Below, piece after piece: positions 53,774-64,000 of a DNA stretch of 64,000 nucleotides (its first letter is position 1; every line of letters begins with the position of its first letter). Source of the DNA: Vitrella brassicaformis (taxonomy: Eukaryota > Sar > Vitrellaceae); the NCBI GenBank assembly GCA_001179505.1, contig CDMY01000228.1:62001-126000 (forward strand), written 5' to 3'. A model generated the notes under the pieces. The model made no database searches, was not told the DNA's origin, and was given only the letters and a program-made list of their open reading frames with translations. The translations under genes and the position numbers were made by a program.

Positions 53774-55827
53774 TTACCAGCCAAACACCCCCACTCCCCC
53801 TGACGCACCAGACCCACTGCTGCGGCCCACATACACTGTCGACTTGGCCACTGGCATCTTCTTCGTGTCCGCTGCTGGCGGTTGGGGGACCATCCGAACC
53901 CCCCCACCGCCACCACCGGCAGCATTTGCGTGCCCATGATCCGGTCGCTTCCTTTTCCCGTCCCTCTCTCCCCCTCTCTCCCTGGTGGCGCCCTCGTCCT
54001 CGAACGTGAACAGAGACGCCAGCGACAGCCGGCCGAGCAAAGACACGGACGGTGTGGATGTGTCTCCTCTGTCCCCTCTCTCTTTCTCTTCATAGTCACC
54101 GACAGAGAGAGTGGTCATCTCGTCGTGGGATGGGGTGGGCGAGGGCGGTGGAGGGATGGCAAGGCTTTGTTGCTGCTGCTCACCGAAGAGGGAGCCGAAG
54201 AAGGATTGCCTCTGCTGCTGCTGCTGCTGCTGTTGGTGCTGCTGAACTTTCTCCTTGTTGGCAAGGGCCTCCGCCCGCTTGATGAAGAGCACTGCTTTGG
54301 CTGCTGTCTTGTGTCGGCTGGCGGGTGGTGGTGGAGGGGGTGTGCTGGGGGCCGATGGGGGTCCGCCCTCTCCCTCTCCCTCTGCCTCTTCCTCTTCCTC
54401 TCCCTCCTCCTTGCGTGTGACGGCCTCTTCCACACCCCCAAACAGGAGGGACAACAGCCTCCGCTGCAGAGTGATGTCCTCTTTCTTCTGCGTGTCTCCC
54501 CTCTCTGTGGCGTTGACCCTCTCTGTGGGGATGTTGTCCCAGTCGCTTTGTCGGGGGGGAACACTGGCGCGCCGATGACGGTTCTGGTCCTTCTTCTTGT
54601 TGGTGGCGGCCAGGGCCTGCGTGCGCTTGAGGAAGAGCGCCGTCTTGCCAAGCACCTTTATTCGAGGGATCGGCGGGCGGCCCCACTCCGTGACGTCGAT
54701 CTTGTCTTCCTCTCCCTCCTCTTCTCCCTCTTCGCCCGTTTCCTCCTCTCTTTCGGCTGCTGGCATGAGAAAGGAGCTGAAGAGCTTTTGGAAGGTGGAG
54801 GGCTCCTCTTGCTGCGGCTTGTTGTCGTCTTCTTTGGCGGGCTCCGCTGCTGCCGGCTTTCTCTTGTCCTGTTCTTTGATCTTAGACAGGTCTAGGGGAG
54901 GGATGGTGGCATGGTGTGCGGGCGACTGCTGAGCCAGAAGCAGCTCTGACAGGGCGATCTGGGTCTCTGTCGATGAAGCATCACTCTGCAGACACACATG
55001 CACCGCCATGTGTGTGCGTGTGGCTGTCGTGGGCTGGCTGACCATGTTGTCGAGGTAGTGATGTTGTCTGTTCCCCGCCACTCGTGCAGGTGAGGGGCCG
55101 TATGAGCTGTGGACGGAGGGCGCCATCGACGATCCGCGGCCACTCACACCTCCACCACCGGCACCGTCCTTGTCGATGACGCCCTGTGGTTGAGGAGGCA
55201 GCAGCAGAGTGGTCTTGAAGGGCAGCGGCAGCTCTGGCTCGTGCTGCTCCCTCAACGTCGCCTGAATGAATGAACGAGACACAGACCCCCCTCTCAATCG
55301 TCCATCTGTCCGCTATTCTCACCGCAGCGGTTTGGTAGCGTGCTGTGTCGTCCTGTGGCGAAGTGGGTGGCTTGGACTTAGTGTGCTGGAAGGCCTGAAC
55401 CCTCTGCCTGACCTCACACACGTGCGCCATCTCGTCCTTGAGCAAACGGGTCAATGTGGGGCCATCCGCCTGTCAGCAAATGGAAGGAGGAAAAGGATTT
55501 CAGCCTGAGGGCCCGATGTGTATGCTCACCAACAGGCCCCCTGCGCCCTTTCTCACCTGGCCCCCTCCACCAGACACCGGTGAAGCGTCCCCCACCGAAC
55601 CAGCCGCTTCCTGAAAAAGGGGAAGGCAAAACTGACACATTGAGCGGGTGATCCTGCATGAAGGCGCCTGCCCTATGTGTATCATCGCCCACCTTGTCGT
55701 CCATGCTGGTGATGTCGTCGCACAGGTCCCCCCATTGCCGCTTCAGCCCCGTCGCCAACTCGCTGACTTTGCCCGCCTCCCCAGCGTCAGAAAACTGCAC
55801 AACTCTCGAAACTTCGACGCCTGTCAT
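53774..55827 (-). CDS. Hypothetical low-complexity protein with two LFLKRxxALA motifs
   Basis: Starts at ATG 55827 (MTGVEVSRVVQFSDAG, then LKRQWGDLCDDITSMDDK). Short exons follow, including LTRLLKDEMAHVCEVRQRVQ and AFQHTKSKPPTSPQDDTARY, which look helical. The long last part (about 55260-53774, with one small intron near 54980) is rich in Glu, Pro, Gln and Gly. Two similar segments stand out: KTALFLKRTQALAATNKKK and KAVLFIKRAEALANKEK, about 110 residues apart. Each is followed by a basic or Gln-rich stretch and then a FxxLFGG/FGSLFGE-like element (LLSLLFGGVEE, FFGSLFGE). This suggests an internal duplication of a short helix-turn module. PKTC-like kinase sites are abundant but uninformative. 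No family recognised; confidence is in the coding status, not the function. Confidence 0.65.
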
Positions 55828-56201
55828 CCTCTCCAGCGCATAACAAACTTCACGCGGCAAAACTTGCGGACGCGAACGAAAAAATGCGGACCGACAGTGT
55901 TGGGGCTCGTGAAACTTACTGCCAGACGATTGATGAACGATTTCCTGTTTCTTGTGATGCCGTGAGCCACAGTGATGGATCAGGTACAACAAATCACACA
56001 GCACGTGTCAATGTAGACAAAAAGACCATATCTCACTTGGTCTGGATGGATGGGGCGCCTGGTAGGGTGACAGAGCACTTCGGCGGTCCGGCCGTATCGC
56101 AGCACGCACGCAAGTAGGCGTCACCCACCACCCATGCCCAAGAGGCTGCACTTATCCTTTCGCGAGATCTTCCGTTGCACCCCTCTGTTCCTGGCGGTGT
56201 C
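55828..56201. promoter_or_regulatory. Divergent promoter region
   Basis: 374 nt between the divergent starts of two large low-complexity genes. No TG tract and no evident coding sequence. A plus-strand ATG at 56132 opens a frame that is out of phase with the favoured model. Confidence 0.4.
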
Positions 56202-59200
56202 ATGCAGAACGCATCGAGCACACAGTCTGAGCCGCCTCCCGATGGCGCATCGAGCAGCGGTGGAGGCGCAGAGCTCCATTCCAGGCCGCGAAGGGGCACA
56301 GCAATGGCCAAACGACCACCCAAACCCAAGTAAGAGCAACGAGGGAGTACGAGGGAGGGAGGGTCGTTCCACCCACCGCATACACACGATTCATTGTCGT
56401 GTGTTCTGCCCGCGTTCACATCAGAAGCACCGTTTCACACGCACCTGCCAGCCACACATCCCACGGCCACCCCTTCATCCATCCCGACGCACAGATCCAT
56501 GATGACAATGTAGCTGGTGGTGGTGGTGGTGCTGCTGCTGCATCGGCTGTGGAGCCCCAAGACCCCTTGCGTCACCTGTCTGGCGGCACTGGCGACGAGG
56601 GCAACCAGCGGTTCAGCGCCATCTCGTCCGTCCACTTCACCGACCCATCGCAGATGTCGTCGCCCCCTCAGTACAGCAGCTTCCCCCTGTCGGACTCGCA
56701 CACAAGCTCGCCGGCCAACCGGTCAGAGGCAGCGCCGTCAGAGGCAGGGCCTCTTCAATTCAACCAAGAAGACGCTGTAGGAGGTGGTCGTGTCTTCTCG
56801 TTTGGGCCACCGGATGGTGATGGTGCCGGTGGTGAGGTAGACGTAGACGATGAGCCGATGGCGGAGGAGGGAGGCGACCATGGAGAGGGGGAGGGAGAGG
56901 GGGAGGTGGTGCTCGCGCCGGCTGAGGACGGCGTACCGGTGTTCGGCGTGCCAGAGCATATCCCCATGGACACCACCCCAGCGACAATCGAGCGTCGCGA
57001 GGGCACTCGGCTGACGGACCAGTCTCCCGTGACCGTCCGTGGCCCGGCCGCGGCGAGCCCAGCTCCAGATGAGGGACCGGACGATTCCATCGCTGTGCCC
57101 CGCCCAGTAGGTGGGCTCCCCTTGACGCCATCCAAGACACAAGTACATGGGCAGCCGCGGGGGGGACCACAGGCAACGCCGCCGGGCAACTATCGCTTCT
57201 TCGCACGTGCGGGACTGCAGCCGGTTCATATTGAGCGCACACCGAGCTCGGCATTCCCTGGCTGCTCTCCAAGTCCTCAGGTAAGTGCTCGAAATGCGAT
57301 ACTGTGCTCGCCTTTGGCATTTGGTGTGTGTGTGTGTGTGTGGTTGGTTTTATTCTCAGACGAAGCCAATTCCCGACCCGTCCCCCGCTCCCCCATCCCC
57401 CTCGTTCGGCGACAACCAACAGCAGGCCCCATCCACACCCTCACCTCCAGACAATGCCCAGCAGACACAGGACGGCCCAGCTGAGGAGCCGCCCCCCGCC
57501 ACACGTACAGGAGAAATGGCCGTAGTGGCTGGCGCAGAGAACGAGGGAGAGGGCAATGACAGCGAGCTGATGCCACTCGCCTCCCCCTCCCCCGACCCTG
57601 GTGGCCATGGCGCGAGGGAGGGCCGACGCACGGCGGCGTTTGGGACTGAAGAGGATGCCGCGCCATCGAGGAGGGAGGGGGCAGGGGTGGGGGAAGGGGA
57701 GCAGCAGCTGCGGGGGCCACAGGCAACCCCGCCAGGCAACTATCGCTACTTTGCGCGTGCGGGGTTGCAGCCGGTTCATATTGAGCGCACACCGAGCTCG
57801 GCGTTTCCTGGCTGCTCTCCAAGTCCTCATGTAAGTGCTCGAAATGCGATACTGTGCTCGCCTTTGGCATTCGTGTGGCTATGGTGTGTGTTTTGTTCTA
57901 TCATTCAGACCAAGACCCTCCCCGACCCGTCCCCCTCTCCCCCATCCCCGCCACGTGACTTCAGCATGCCCGACTCGCCCGTCTCCTTCGGCGACAACCA
58001 ACAGCAGGCCCCATCGCCACCCTCACCTCCAGACAACCCGCAGCAGACGCAGGACGGCCCAGTGGATGAGCCACCCCCCGCCACTCGCACCGAGGAGGCA
58101 GCCGCAGTAGCTGGCGTAGAGAGCGTCGTCGAGGGCGATGACAGCAACCTGATGCCGCTCGCATCGCCTTCCCCCGACTCTGGCGGCCGCGGTGGGAGGG
58201 AGAGCCGACTCACGGCCGCGTTTGGGAGCACAGAGGATGCCCACGATGACGCGTTCTCCTTCGGCGCCCCTGCCGCTGCGCCTTCTCCTGTATTCACATT
58301 CGAACCCCAGCAGCAGCAGCAGCAGCAGCGGTCCGGCGGGAATGGCGATGCGGCCCCACTCTCTTCGCAGCTCCCACCTCCAGAACAAGCTGCTGATGAC
58401 AACCATATTGGGAGCATGGCGGGGGCTCGCTTCTCGTTCGGCCGGACAGAAGAAGACAAGACACAGGAGAGGGCGATGGCGGCGCTGGAGGAGGTCATTA
58501 TGCGGGGGACCATCCGCGCGGCTGTCGAGAAGGAGGTCGCTGGCGCGGCGGTGGGGCAGCCGGCAGAGGAGGTGCGTGGCGAGGATGCTCGTCGCCGGCG
58601 AGACTCGATCCGTCCGCTACCTGCTGCGACGGAGCAGGGTGAGGGAGAGGCTGGGGGCGGTGAAAAGAAGGAGATCAAGATCGCCGCTGCCGTGTTCGAG
58701 CCCAAGAGGACCCACCGCCCGCAGCCCTCCCCCCTCCGCACCCCGACGCGGCTGAAGCTGCCGCCCGAGATCGTCCCACACCCAGAGTCGGCTGCAGCCA
58801 GCAAGCCGAAAGGAGCCTTTCCCAGCATCAAAATCCTGCGGCCTGAGTACGAAAAGCGCGGCAAGTCCAAGGGCATCGGCAAACCGACACACACCCGCCC
58901 CCCCAGCAGCCGGAGCGTTGTCGAGACGGGGAACAGGCAGAAGCGGGGCAAGGGGGGCACGCCCGGCCACACGCCCCCAGGCACCCCCCGATTCGGCAAC
59001 CGCACGCCGAACAAGGACGACAAGACACCACATCATGCGCACGGCAGCCGACTGGGGCCGATGGATGGTGGCAAGGGCATGCTGCCGCGGCCGCCGTCGC
59101 CTCTGTTGGGGGTGGACAAAAGACCCTCCCCTTTTGTGCCGAGGAAGGGCGGGATGGGTGTTGGTGCGGGTGTGGGAGTAGCCGATGGGGATGAGCTCTT

Positions 59201-62200
59201 GCGGGCGGCTGTCAGGGAGGACGAGAAGGAGAAGGAGAAGGGGGACGGTGGTGGTGTTAGTGGCGGTGAGGGGGCTGCTGGTAGTGGTGTTGGTGTTGGT
59301 GTTGGTGGTGTTGGCAGTGTTCGACCGGCAGATCGGCTGGAGGACAAACGACGGCTGTCCACCGTGCCCCGTAAGGGGCTCGGTAGCCGTATTGACCGGC
59401 TACCTGAAGGTCAGTCGGACCCTCCACTCCACCACACACCTTCGATCCCTCTGTGTCTGCCTGTCTGTCTGTCAGCGGCGAATCGTGCCCCAGGCCGTTT
59501 GAGCATCAGGCCCCCAACTTTGGTCGGGAAGGCCAAGCAGCGGCCCCGGTCTCGCGCGGCGCTGTCGTCTCTGCCGTCAGTAGCCGAGGATGGGGACGAG
59601 TGGGGTGCTCATGGTCATGATGGTGGTGGTGGTGGTGGTGGGCGGTGGTGCGACATCGTCGACCCACAGATGACGTCTGAGCACCCATCGCCGTTAGAAG
59701 ACAAGAAAGGTGGGTGAGATGGGTGGCGGGGCATGGATGTGCGTGTACGCGTGTATGGTATGTGTGGTTGGTGTCTGTCAGCCTCTACGCCGGCCAGGCG
59801 CGCGCGAAACCCGGAGAGCATCATCCGTAGCGACCTCAAGGGTCAGTCAGTCAGCAACAAGAGCACCTACACCACACGCATCCACACACACATGTCTTGC
59901 CTTCCGCAGAGGTTTTCCCCACAGCCGACGCCATCCTCATCGCCCCGCCAGACAACCCCGCACCAGCCGCTCGCCACAGCCACAAGGCCTCACGCAAGAG
60001 CCGATCCATGTCGCCGCCCCCTGCCACACCCACACACCCCAAGAAGCCTCAGAAGCCCCCTCTCCCTCCTGGCGCTCGTCTGGTTGCCGGCTCTGGGGCC
60101 TCCAGGCCACCTCGACCATTGATGGTGCCCACACCCAACGGGGCCGGTGTGCCGGCCTCGCCCGCCGTTTCCGTCATGTCGGTGCGGTCGATCGACAGCC
60201 GCGTGACGCCCCCTGTGAGCGTCGAGCGCATCAAGAGACGACTTTTCGTCAAGAATGCGCCACCCAAGGAGAAGGAGATGGAGAAGGAGCGCCGCCCCTC
60301 TCTGCTGCATCAGAGGATCTCGCGGGGATCTCTCGCAGGGCCTGCGCCCAAGACAGCGGCGAAGGCGGCGGGGCGCCGCGAGTCGTTGGCGCGGCCGGAC
60401 GAGTGGGAGTTCACTGAGATGGAGGATGGCGAAGCGGTGCCCCTTGATGCAGACGAGGGGGGGGACCTAGACGAGGGGGGTATGGGTGATGTGTGTGTGG
60501 GTGAGGGTGATGGGTACGGCGCGGGGCGCTTGTCAGTGTATGAGCGATTTGAAGAGTGGGCGGATGAGTCTATAGGTAGGTGAGAGAATGGGTGAAATTG
60601 GGAGGAGGAAGGACAGGCCGGCCATAGCCATCCATCCATCCATCCATCCATGTGTGTGTGTGTGTGTCTGTCTATCTGTGTGCAGTCGGGGAGGAGGAGG
60701 CCGCTGTGGTCGATGCTCAAGAGGACACCCAGAAAGCCAAAGACGCAACACATGGCAAGGTAAGGCAAGACAAGACAAGACCCACAAGCAACCAAACACA
60801 AAGGCGCAAACACACACACACACACACACACCCATCCCTCCCATCCCATGTGCAGCTCGGCGTCGATGGCACCCCCGCTGCTGCGGCGGCGGCGGCGGCG
60901 AGTGTAGAAGGAGGTCTGCAGCGTCCTCGCGCCAAGTCAATGCTGCCCCGCCTGCCCTACAGAAGCACCAAGCCAAAGCCTGCTGCTATCCAAACAAGGG
61001 ACAAGCAGACGACCGAAAGAGGTGAGGCAAACTGACAGCGACAGTGACACGCACAAGTCAAGGGCATCGCCGACCTTTACCCCCTCCCCTCCATGTGTGT
61101 GTGTGTGTGTGTGTGGTTTAGGGGTTGGCGAGACCTATCGTGGCGCGACTATGGCTCCTGCAGACTTCAACTTCGATGGCTTCGGTACGCCCCATGCACA
61201 CACACATGGGCTTCTTAAGGTGTGTGGTGTGTGCTACCCGCCAGACGAGCTCTCTGACAACGAGCAGGCGCTAGAGCTGATCCGTCAAGCAGTCAAGAAG
61301 GAGTACGACGCAATCGAGGCTCAATTCGGGGCAACGAGCTGGCAGGCCAGACTCGGTCAGTCATCGTGTGCCCCTCCTTAATGGCGTGGATGGAAAGGCC
61401 GATGGGTGGATGTGTGTGTGTGTGGTTCTGCCTGCAGCTGCACGGGTGTGTGACGACGCCATTCGCCGGACGTTTACACGGATGGAGGAGGAGGCGAACG
61501 TAGAGGAGGTACGTGCCCACCCAGACCAGACCCTCAAACACACAGAGACAGATACACCCATTCCTGTCATTTCTGTACATGTCTGTCGGCAGGATTCGCC
61601 GCCAGGAGGCGTATCGCAGGAGGTCACATTCACACACACACGGATCGGATGGAGGCCAGATATCTCCACCCATCCATCCAGCTTTCTGTGTGTGTGTAAT
61701 GGTCAGCTGGCGTGCGTGTTGAAGGAGCAGCACCTCGGCAGAGAGATTCAGCAACTCCAGCACACACGTGACAAGTAAGGAACCACCCATCCATCCATCC
61801 ATCCATGCATGCCCTCCACTGTCGCGTGTGTCATGTGTTGCTTTGTGCAGGTTGACGGCCAAGATAGCTCAATGGGAGGCAGCCATCAAGGAGTACCCAC
61901 CCGTCCCTCACCAAGGCCAACAACAGGACACTGCAGAGCAGACCACAGACGACACACAGCAGAAACCAGGTGGTGGCGGTGTGTCGACTGATAGTGGTGG
62001 TGGTGGTGCTGGTGCTGGTGCAGCCGATGCTGCCCCGGTGGAGCCACAGCATGACGCGTCAATAGCACTGCTGAGCAAGGTGAGAATGACGCACACAGAC
62101 ACAGACACAGACATTGATGGATGGATGGATGGATTTCCCCTATTGTTTATTGTCATGGTTGGTAGGTGGAGGAGGGCCAACGGCGGCTGTCACAGATCGA

Positions 62201-62697
62201 CCGATGGCTCTCAAACACGGTCCAGCCAATACAGGTAGGTCAGAACCATGCATGAGTACGGACCCACTGCACTCGCCCCCACACGCCTGCATGTCTGTCT
62301 GCGCCTGTCGCGCCGCGCCCAGGAGGACTTCATTCGTCACCTGGTAGCGTCATCGTCCCAGTACGCACCCCCCCGGCCCATCCAGGACACCCCCCGTGCC
62401 ATGCGGCTCGTGGGCCGACTCGCCAACGCCATGCAAGAAGAGGTACACGTACACCACACGCACCCACCCCTGCCCTGTCTGTGAATGAATGCATCGATGT
62501 GCGTGCCTGTCATGCAGATGAGCCGCCGCCCCTCGGCGCGTCAGTCCCTTACCGGCGGTGGGAGTCCCGGGGGCCGGTCCTCAGGCGCACCCACTGTGTC
62601 AGTCCCGCAGCCACGCCCGGACACTCGGCTGCCACGCGGCCCTCCGACCGACAGTGGGAATGCGTCAGAGAGGGAGGGTGATGGCACCAAGGGGTAG
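56202..62697 (+). CDS. Very large low-complexity protein with internal tandem duplication and C-terminal helices
   Basis: About nineteen exons read continuously in phase: 56202-56329, 56425-57280, 57360-57830, 57909-59409, 59476-59709, 59782-59841, 59910-60575, then twelve small exons to a TAG at 62697. Unrecognised. The N-terminal two thirds are Pro/Ser/Glu/Gly-rich with basic islands (PQPSPLRTPTRLKLPPEIV, GKSKGIGKPTHTRPPSSRS). Exons 2-4 contain a duplicated unit (TPPGNYRxFARAGLQPVHIE, SSAFPGCSPSP, FGDNQQQAPSxPSPPDN). Exon 7 ends with an ordered-looking DEWEFTEMEDGEAVPLDADE. Small C-terminal exons are helical: DELSDNEQALELIRQAVKKE, AARVCDDAIRRTFTRMEEEA, LKEQHLGREIQQLQHTRDKL and EEGQRRLSQIDRWLSNTVQ. 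This suggests a coiled-coil assembly domain on a long disordered arm. A nuclear or cytoskeletal scaffold is only a guess. Confidence 0.7.
57165..57711 (+). repeat. Tandem repeat unit 1 (exon-intron-exon)
   Basis: Spans the end of exon 2, a 79-nt intron and most of exon 3 of the gene above. The following unit repeats both coding and intron sequence. Confidence 0.9.
57712..58240 (+). repeat. Tandem repeat unit 2
   Basis: Second copy. Its intron (57831-57908) shares GTAAGTGCTCGAAATGCGAT and ACTGTGCTCGCCTTTGGCAT with intron 57281-57359. An in-frame insertion (PRDFSMPDSPV) is present after SPSPPSP. The near-identical intron implies a recent or gene-converted duplication. Confidence 0.9.
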
Positions 62698-63012
62698 CGT
62701 AGCGGAGATGGACGGAGGTTGGACACACCGGTAGCGAGACGCATGAATGCACATCACGTATGGCATGCGTGTGTAGCCAGCTGCATTCCGTTCCCACGGG
62801 CTGCCTAGTTCATCAAACACATATACATGGATGGCATGGGCGGGCGTATGCTATGCGCTGTGTGTGTAGCCATGCTCATATGACGACTGACTGGATGACC
62901 GACTGACTGACTGACCGGGGTACGGTGTTTGGATTGTGTGTGAATAGACAATGGAAATGGCCGCTCAAGTGGGCTGAGGCAGACATCCCCGCGGCTGCAG
63001 GGCTCATTTGCA
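62698..63012. other. Intergenic, tandemly oriented genes
   Basis: About 315 nt with a GACT/CTGA run near 62882-62916 (GACTGACTGACTGACC). It presumably contains the promoter of the PHD gene. Confidence 0.5.
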
Positions 63013-64000
63013 ATGGAAGAAAGCGAGTCACGCTCTCACGAACACCATCAGCTCGCAAATTTCTCCCTGAGTTTTTCATCGTTTTTCATCGTTAGGCAGT
63101 TCTTCCCGGCCTCCAGCACCATCGGGCGCCGCCAGCTGTGCATACGGCTCATGGCGTCCGATGGTGCTCCCCTGCCTGAGGTCCTCAGCCTCCCGCCCAT
63201 CGTAGTTACTGCACCAAAGCAGCAGCTGGAGCAGCACCCAATCCACCAATTGCAGCAGCAGGTCATTCACAAATCATCAACGCTCAATTGGGAGGTGCCG
63301 AGGGGCGATGGCGAGTCCCTCAACCTCCTGGCCACATCCTCCACTGTTGATGCATCAGACAAAGATGGTGGGCGTGGAGGAGAGCAATGCACGAAAGGAC
63401 CTGTGACTGCCATCTCATTGTTTGCTCCCGCTCTCCGTCTTGTCTGCCCTTCAGGTCTAGTAGTTCCCACTCAGGGGGATGTACCACGCGAGGACGACGG
63501 CGAGCCCACCCAGCTTAAGAACCACACTCCCACACCGGCCGCCAACCAGCAGCAGCCAGAGGAGGGCGCCACCACCAAGGGCCAACACCACGGTGTCGAT
63601 GAGTGTGCGGTGATGTATGACGCCTTGATTGGAGGAGCCGGTGGAGGGTCGAGCAGTGATGGCGTGAAGGTCAGCAACAGCAGCGGCGGGTATGGTGAGG
63701 GCGAGGCCGAGGGTCCCACTGGCAGTCCGCGGCCCCTCCGACCCGCCTTCGACACACGGTGTGTGGTGTGCAACACCGCAATGGGCACCATCATCATTTG
63801 CGAGTCCTGCGGCAAGGGCGTGCACATGGAGTGCAACAACCCGCCCCTCCACGTACGCCACGCCAGCCAACACACAACGCACAACACACCGCCTCTCCCC
63901 CCTCTCTGTGTCCGTGTGTGTCCGTGTGTGTCCTCCATCGGTCAGGAGGATCAGATTGAGTGGGGCACTCCATGGCGGTGCGACGCCTGCACGCAGCTTT
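63013..64000 (+). CDS. PHD-finger protein (5' part; runs off the window)
   Basis: A frame is open from ATG 63013 (MEESESRSHEHHQLANF) to 63852. It splices (donor GTACGCC at 63853, acceptor GGTCAG to 63946) to a second exon that continues past 64000. An 87-nt in-phase segment, 63368-63454, has good splice consensus and is probably an intron. The clear domain is a C4HC3 PHD finger: CVVCNTAMGTIIICESCGKG, then VHMECNNPPLH and, across the intron, WRCDAC. PHD fingers read histone tail methylation state in chromatin. The N-terminal about 200 residues are Gln/Ser/Gly-rich. Whether catalytic chromatin domains follow is unknown because the gene is cut by the window end. Confidence 0.82.
   Translation, partial: MEESESRSHEHHQLANFSLSFSSFFIVRQFFPASSTIGRRQLCIRLMASDGAPLPEVLSLPPIVVTAPKQQLEQHPIHQLQQQVIHKSSTLNWEVPRGDGESLNLLATSSTVDASDKDGGRGGEQCTKGPVTAISLFAPALRLVCPSGLVVPTQGDVPREDDGEPTQLKNHTPTPAANQQQPEEGATTKGQHHGVDECAVMYDALIGGAGGGSSSDGVKVSNSSGGYGEGEAEGPTGSPRPLRPAFDTRCVVCNTAMGTIIICESCGKGVHMECNNPPLHVRHASQHTTHNTPPLPPLCVRVCPCVSSIGQEDQIEWGTPWRCDACTQL

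Noticed and set aside
1-64000. CRISPR arrays, insertion sequences, ribosome binding sites
   Set aside because: The window is intron-rich eukaryotic DNA; none of these was seen, and the regular repeats present are microsatellites.

Overview
This is eukaryotic nuclear DNA from an intron-dense, fairly GC-rich protist. Nearly every gene is split by short introns, commonly about 60-180 nt, with GT...(TG)n...CAG architecture. Gene content fits an alveolate, most plausibly a chromerid such as Vitrella: a plant-type cystathionine beta-lyase, a pyruvate formate-lyase activase, ankyrin kinases and RING proteins, and many low-complexity proteins. The organism name is an inference from style and content; no marker gene proves it.

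Layout. 1-8.7 kb: 3' part of SmD3 (-), a palindromic cluster, a small putative secreted protein (+), a large RS/RRM splicing-factor-like gene (-) built from triplicated exon quartets, and an acidic protein of unknown function (+). 8.7-15 kb: a structured gene-free interval, an NT-C2 protein (-) and RNase H2 subunit B (+). 15.2-37.8 kb: an inverted duplication. Two copies of a gene for a signal peptide-ankyrin-TM-coiled coil-RING protein point inward and flank about 14 kb. That spacer holds a deaminase-fold protein, an ankyrin-linked TKL-type kinase with an apparent frameshift and a 300-N assembly gap, an unknown gene, a PTC7-like PP2C phosphatase, a repeat-exon protein with a degenerate PIP box, and a fucosyltransferase-like protein. 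The right copy also carries a second ankyrin block. 37.8-53 kb: cystathionine beta-lyase (-) and PFL-activating enzyme (+) sharing a short divergent promoter, a 2.8 kb gene-free microsatellite block, an F-box-like leucine-rich gene (-) and D-3-phosphoglycerate dehydrogenase (+). 53-64 kb: two large low-complexity genes (one with a recent internal tandem duplication) and the 5' part of a PHD-finger gene.

Functional themes are RNA processing (SmD3, RS/RRM), DNA maintenance (RNase H2B with a PIP box), sulphur and serine metabolism (CBL, PGDH), anaerobic-type radical chemistry (PFL-AE) and signalling/ubiquitin (ANK-RING pair, ANK-kinase, PP2C, F-box). There is no operon logic. Many neighbours are divergent pairs with 100-400 bp shared upstream regions. 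Exon limits were placed by reading splice consensus and frame continuity and have not been checked against transcripts.
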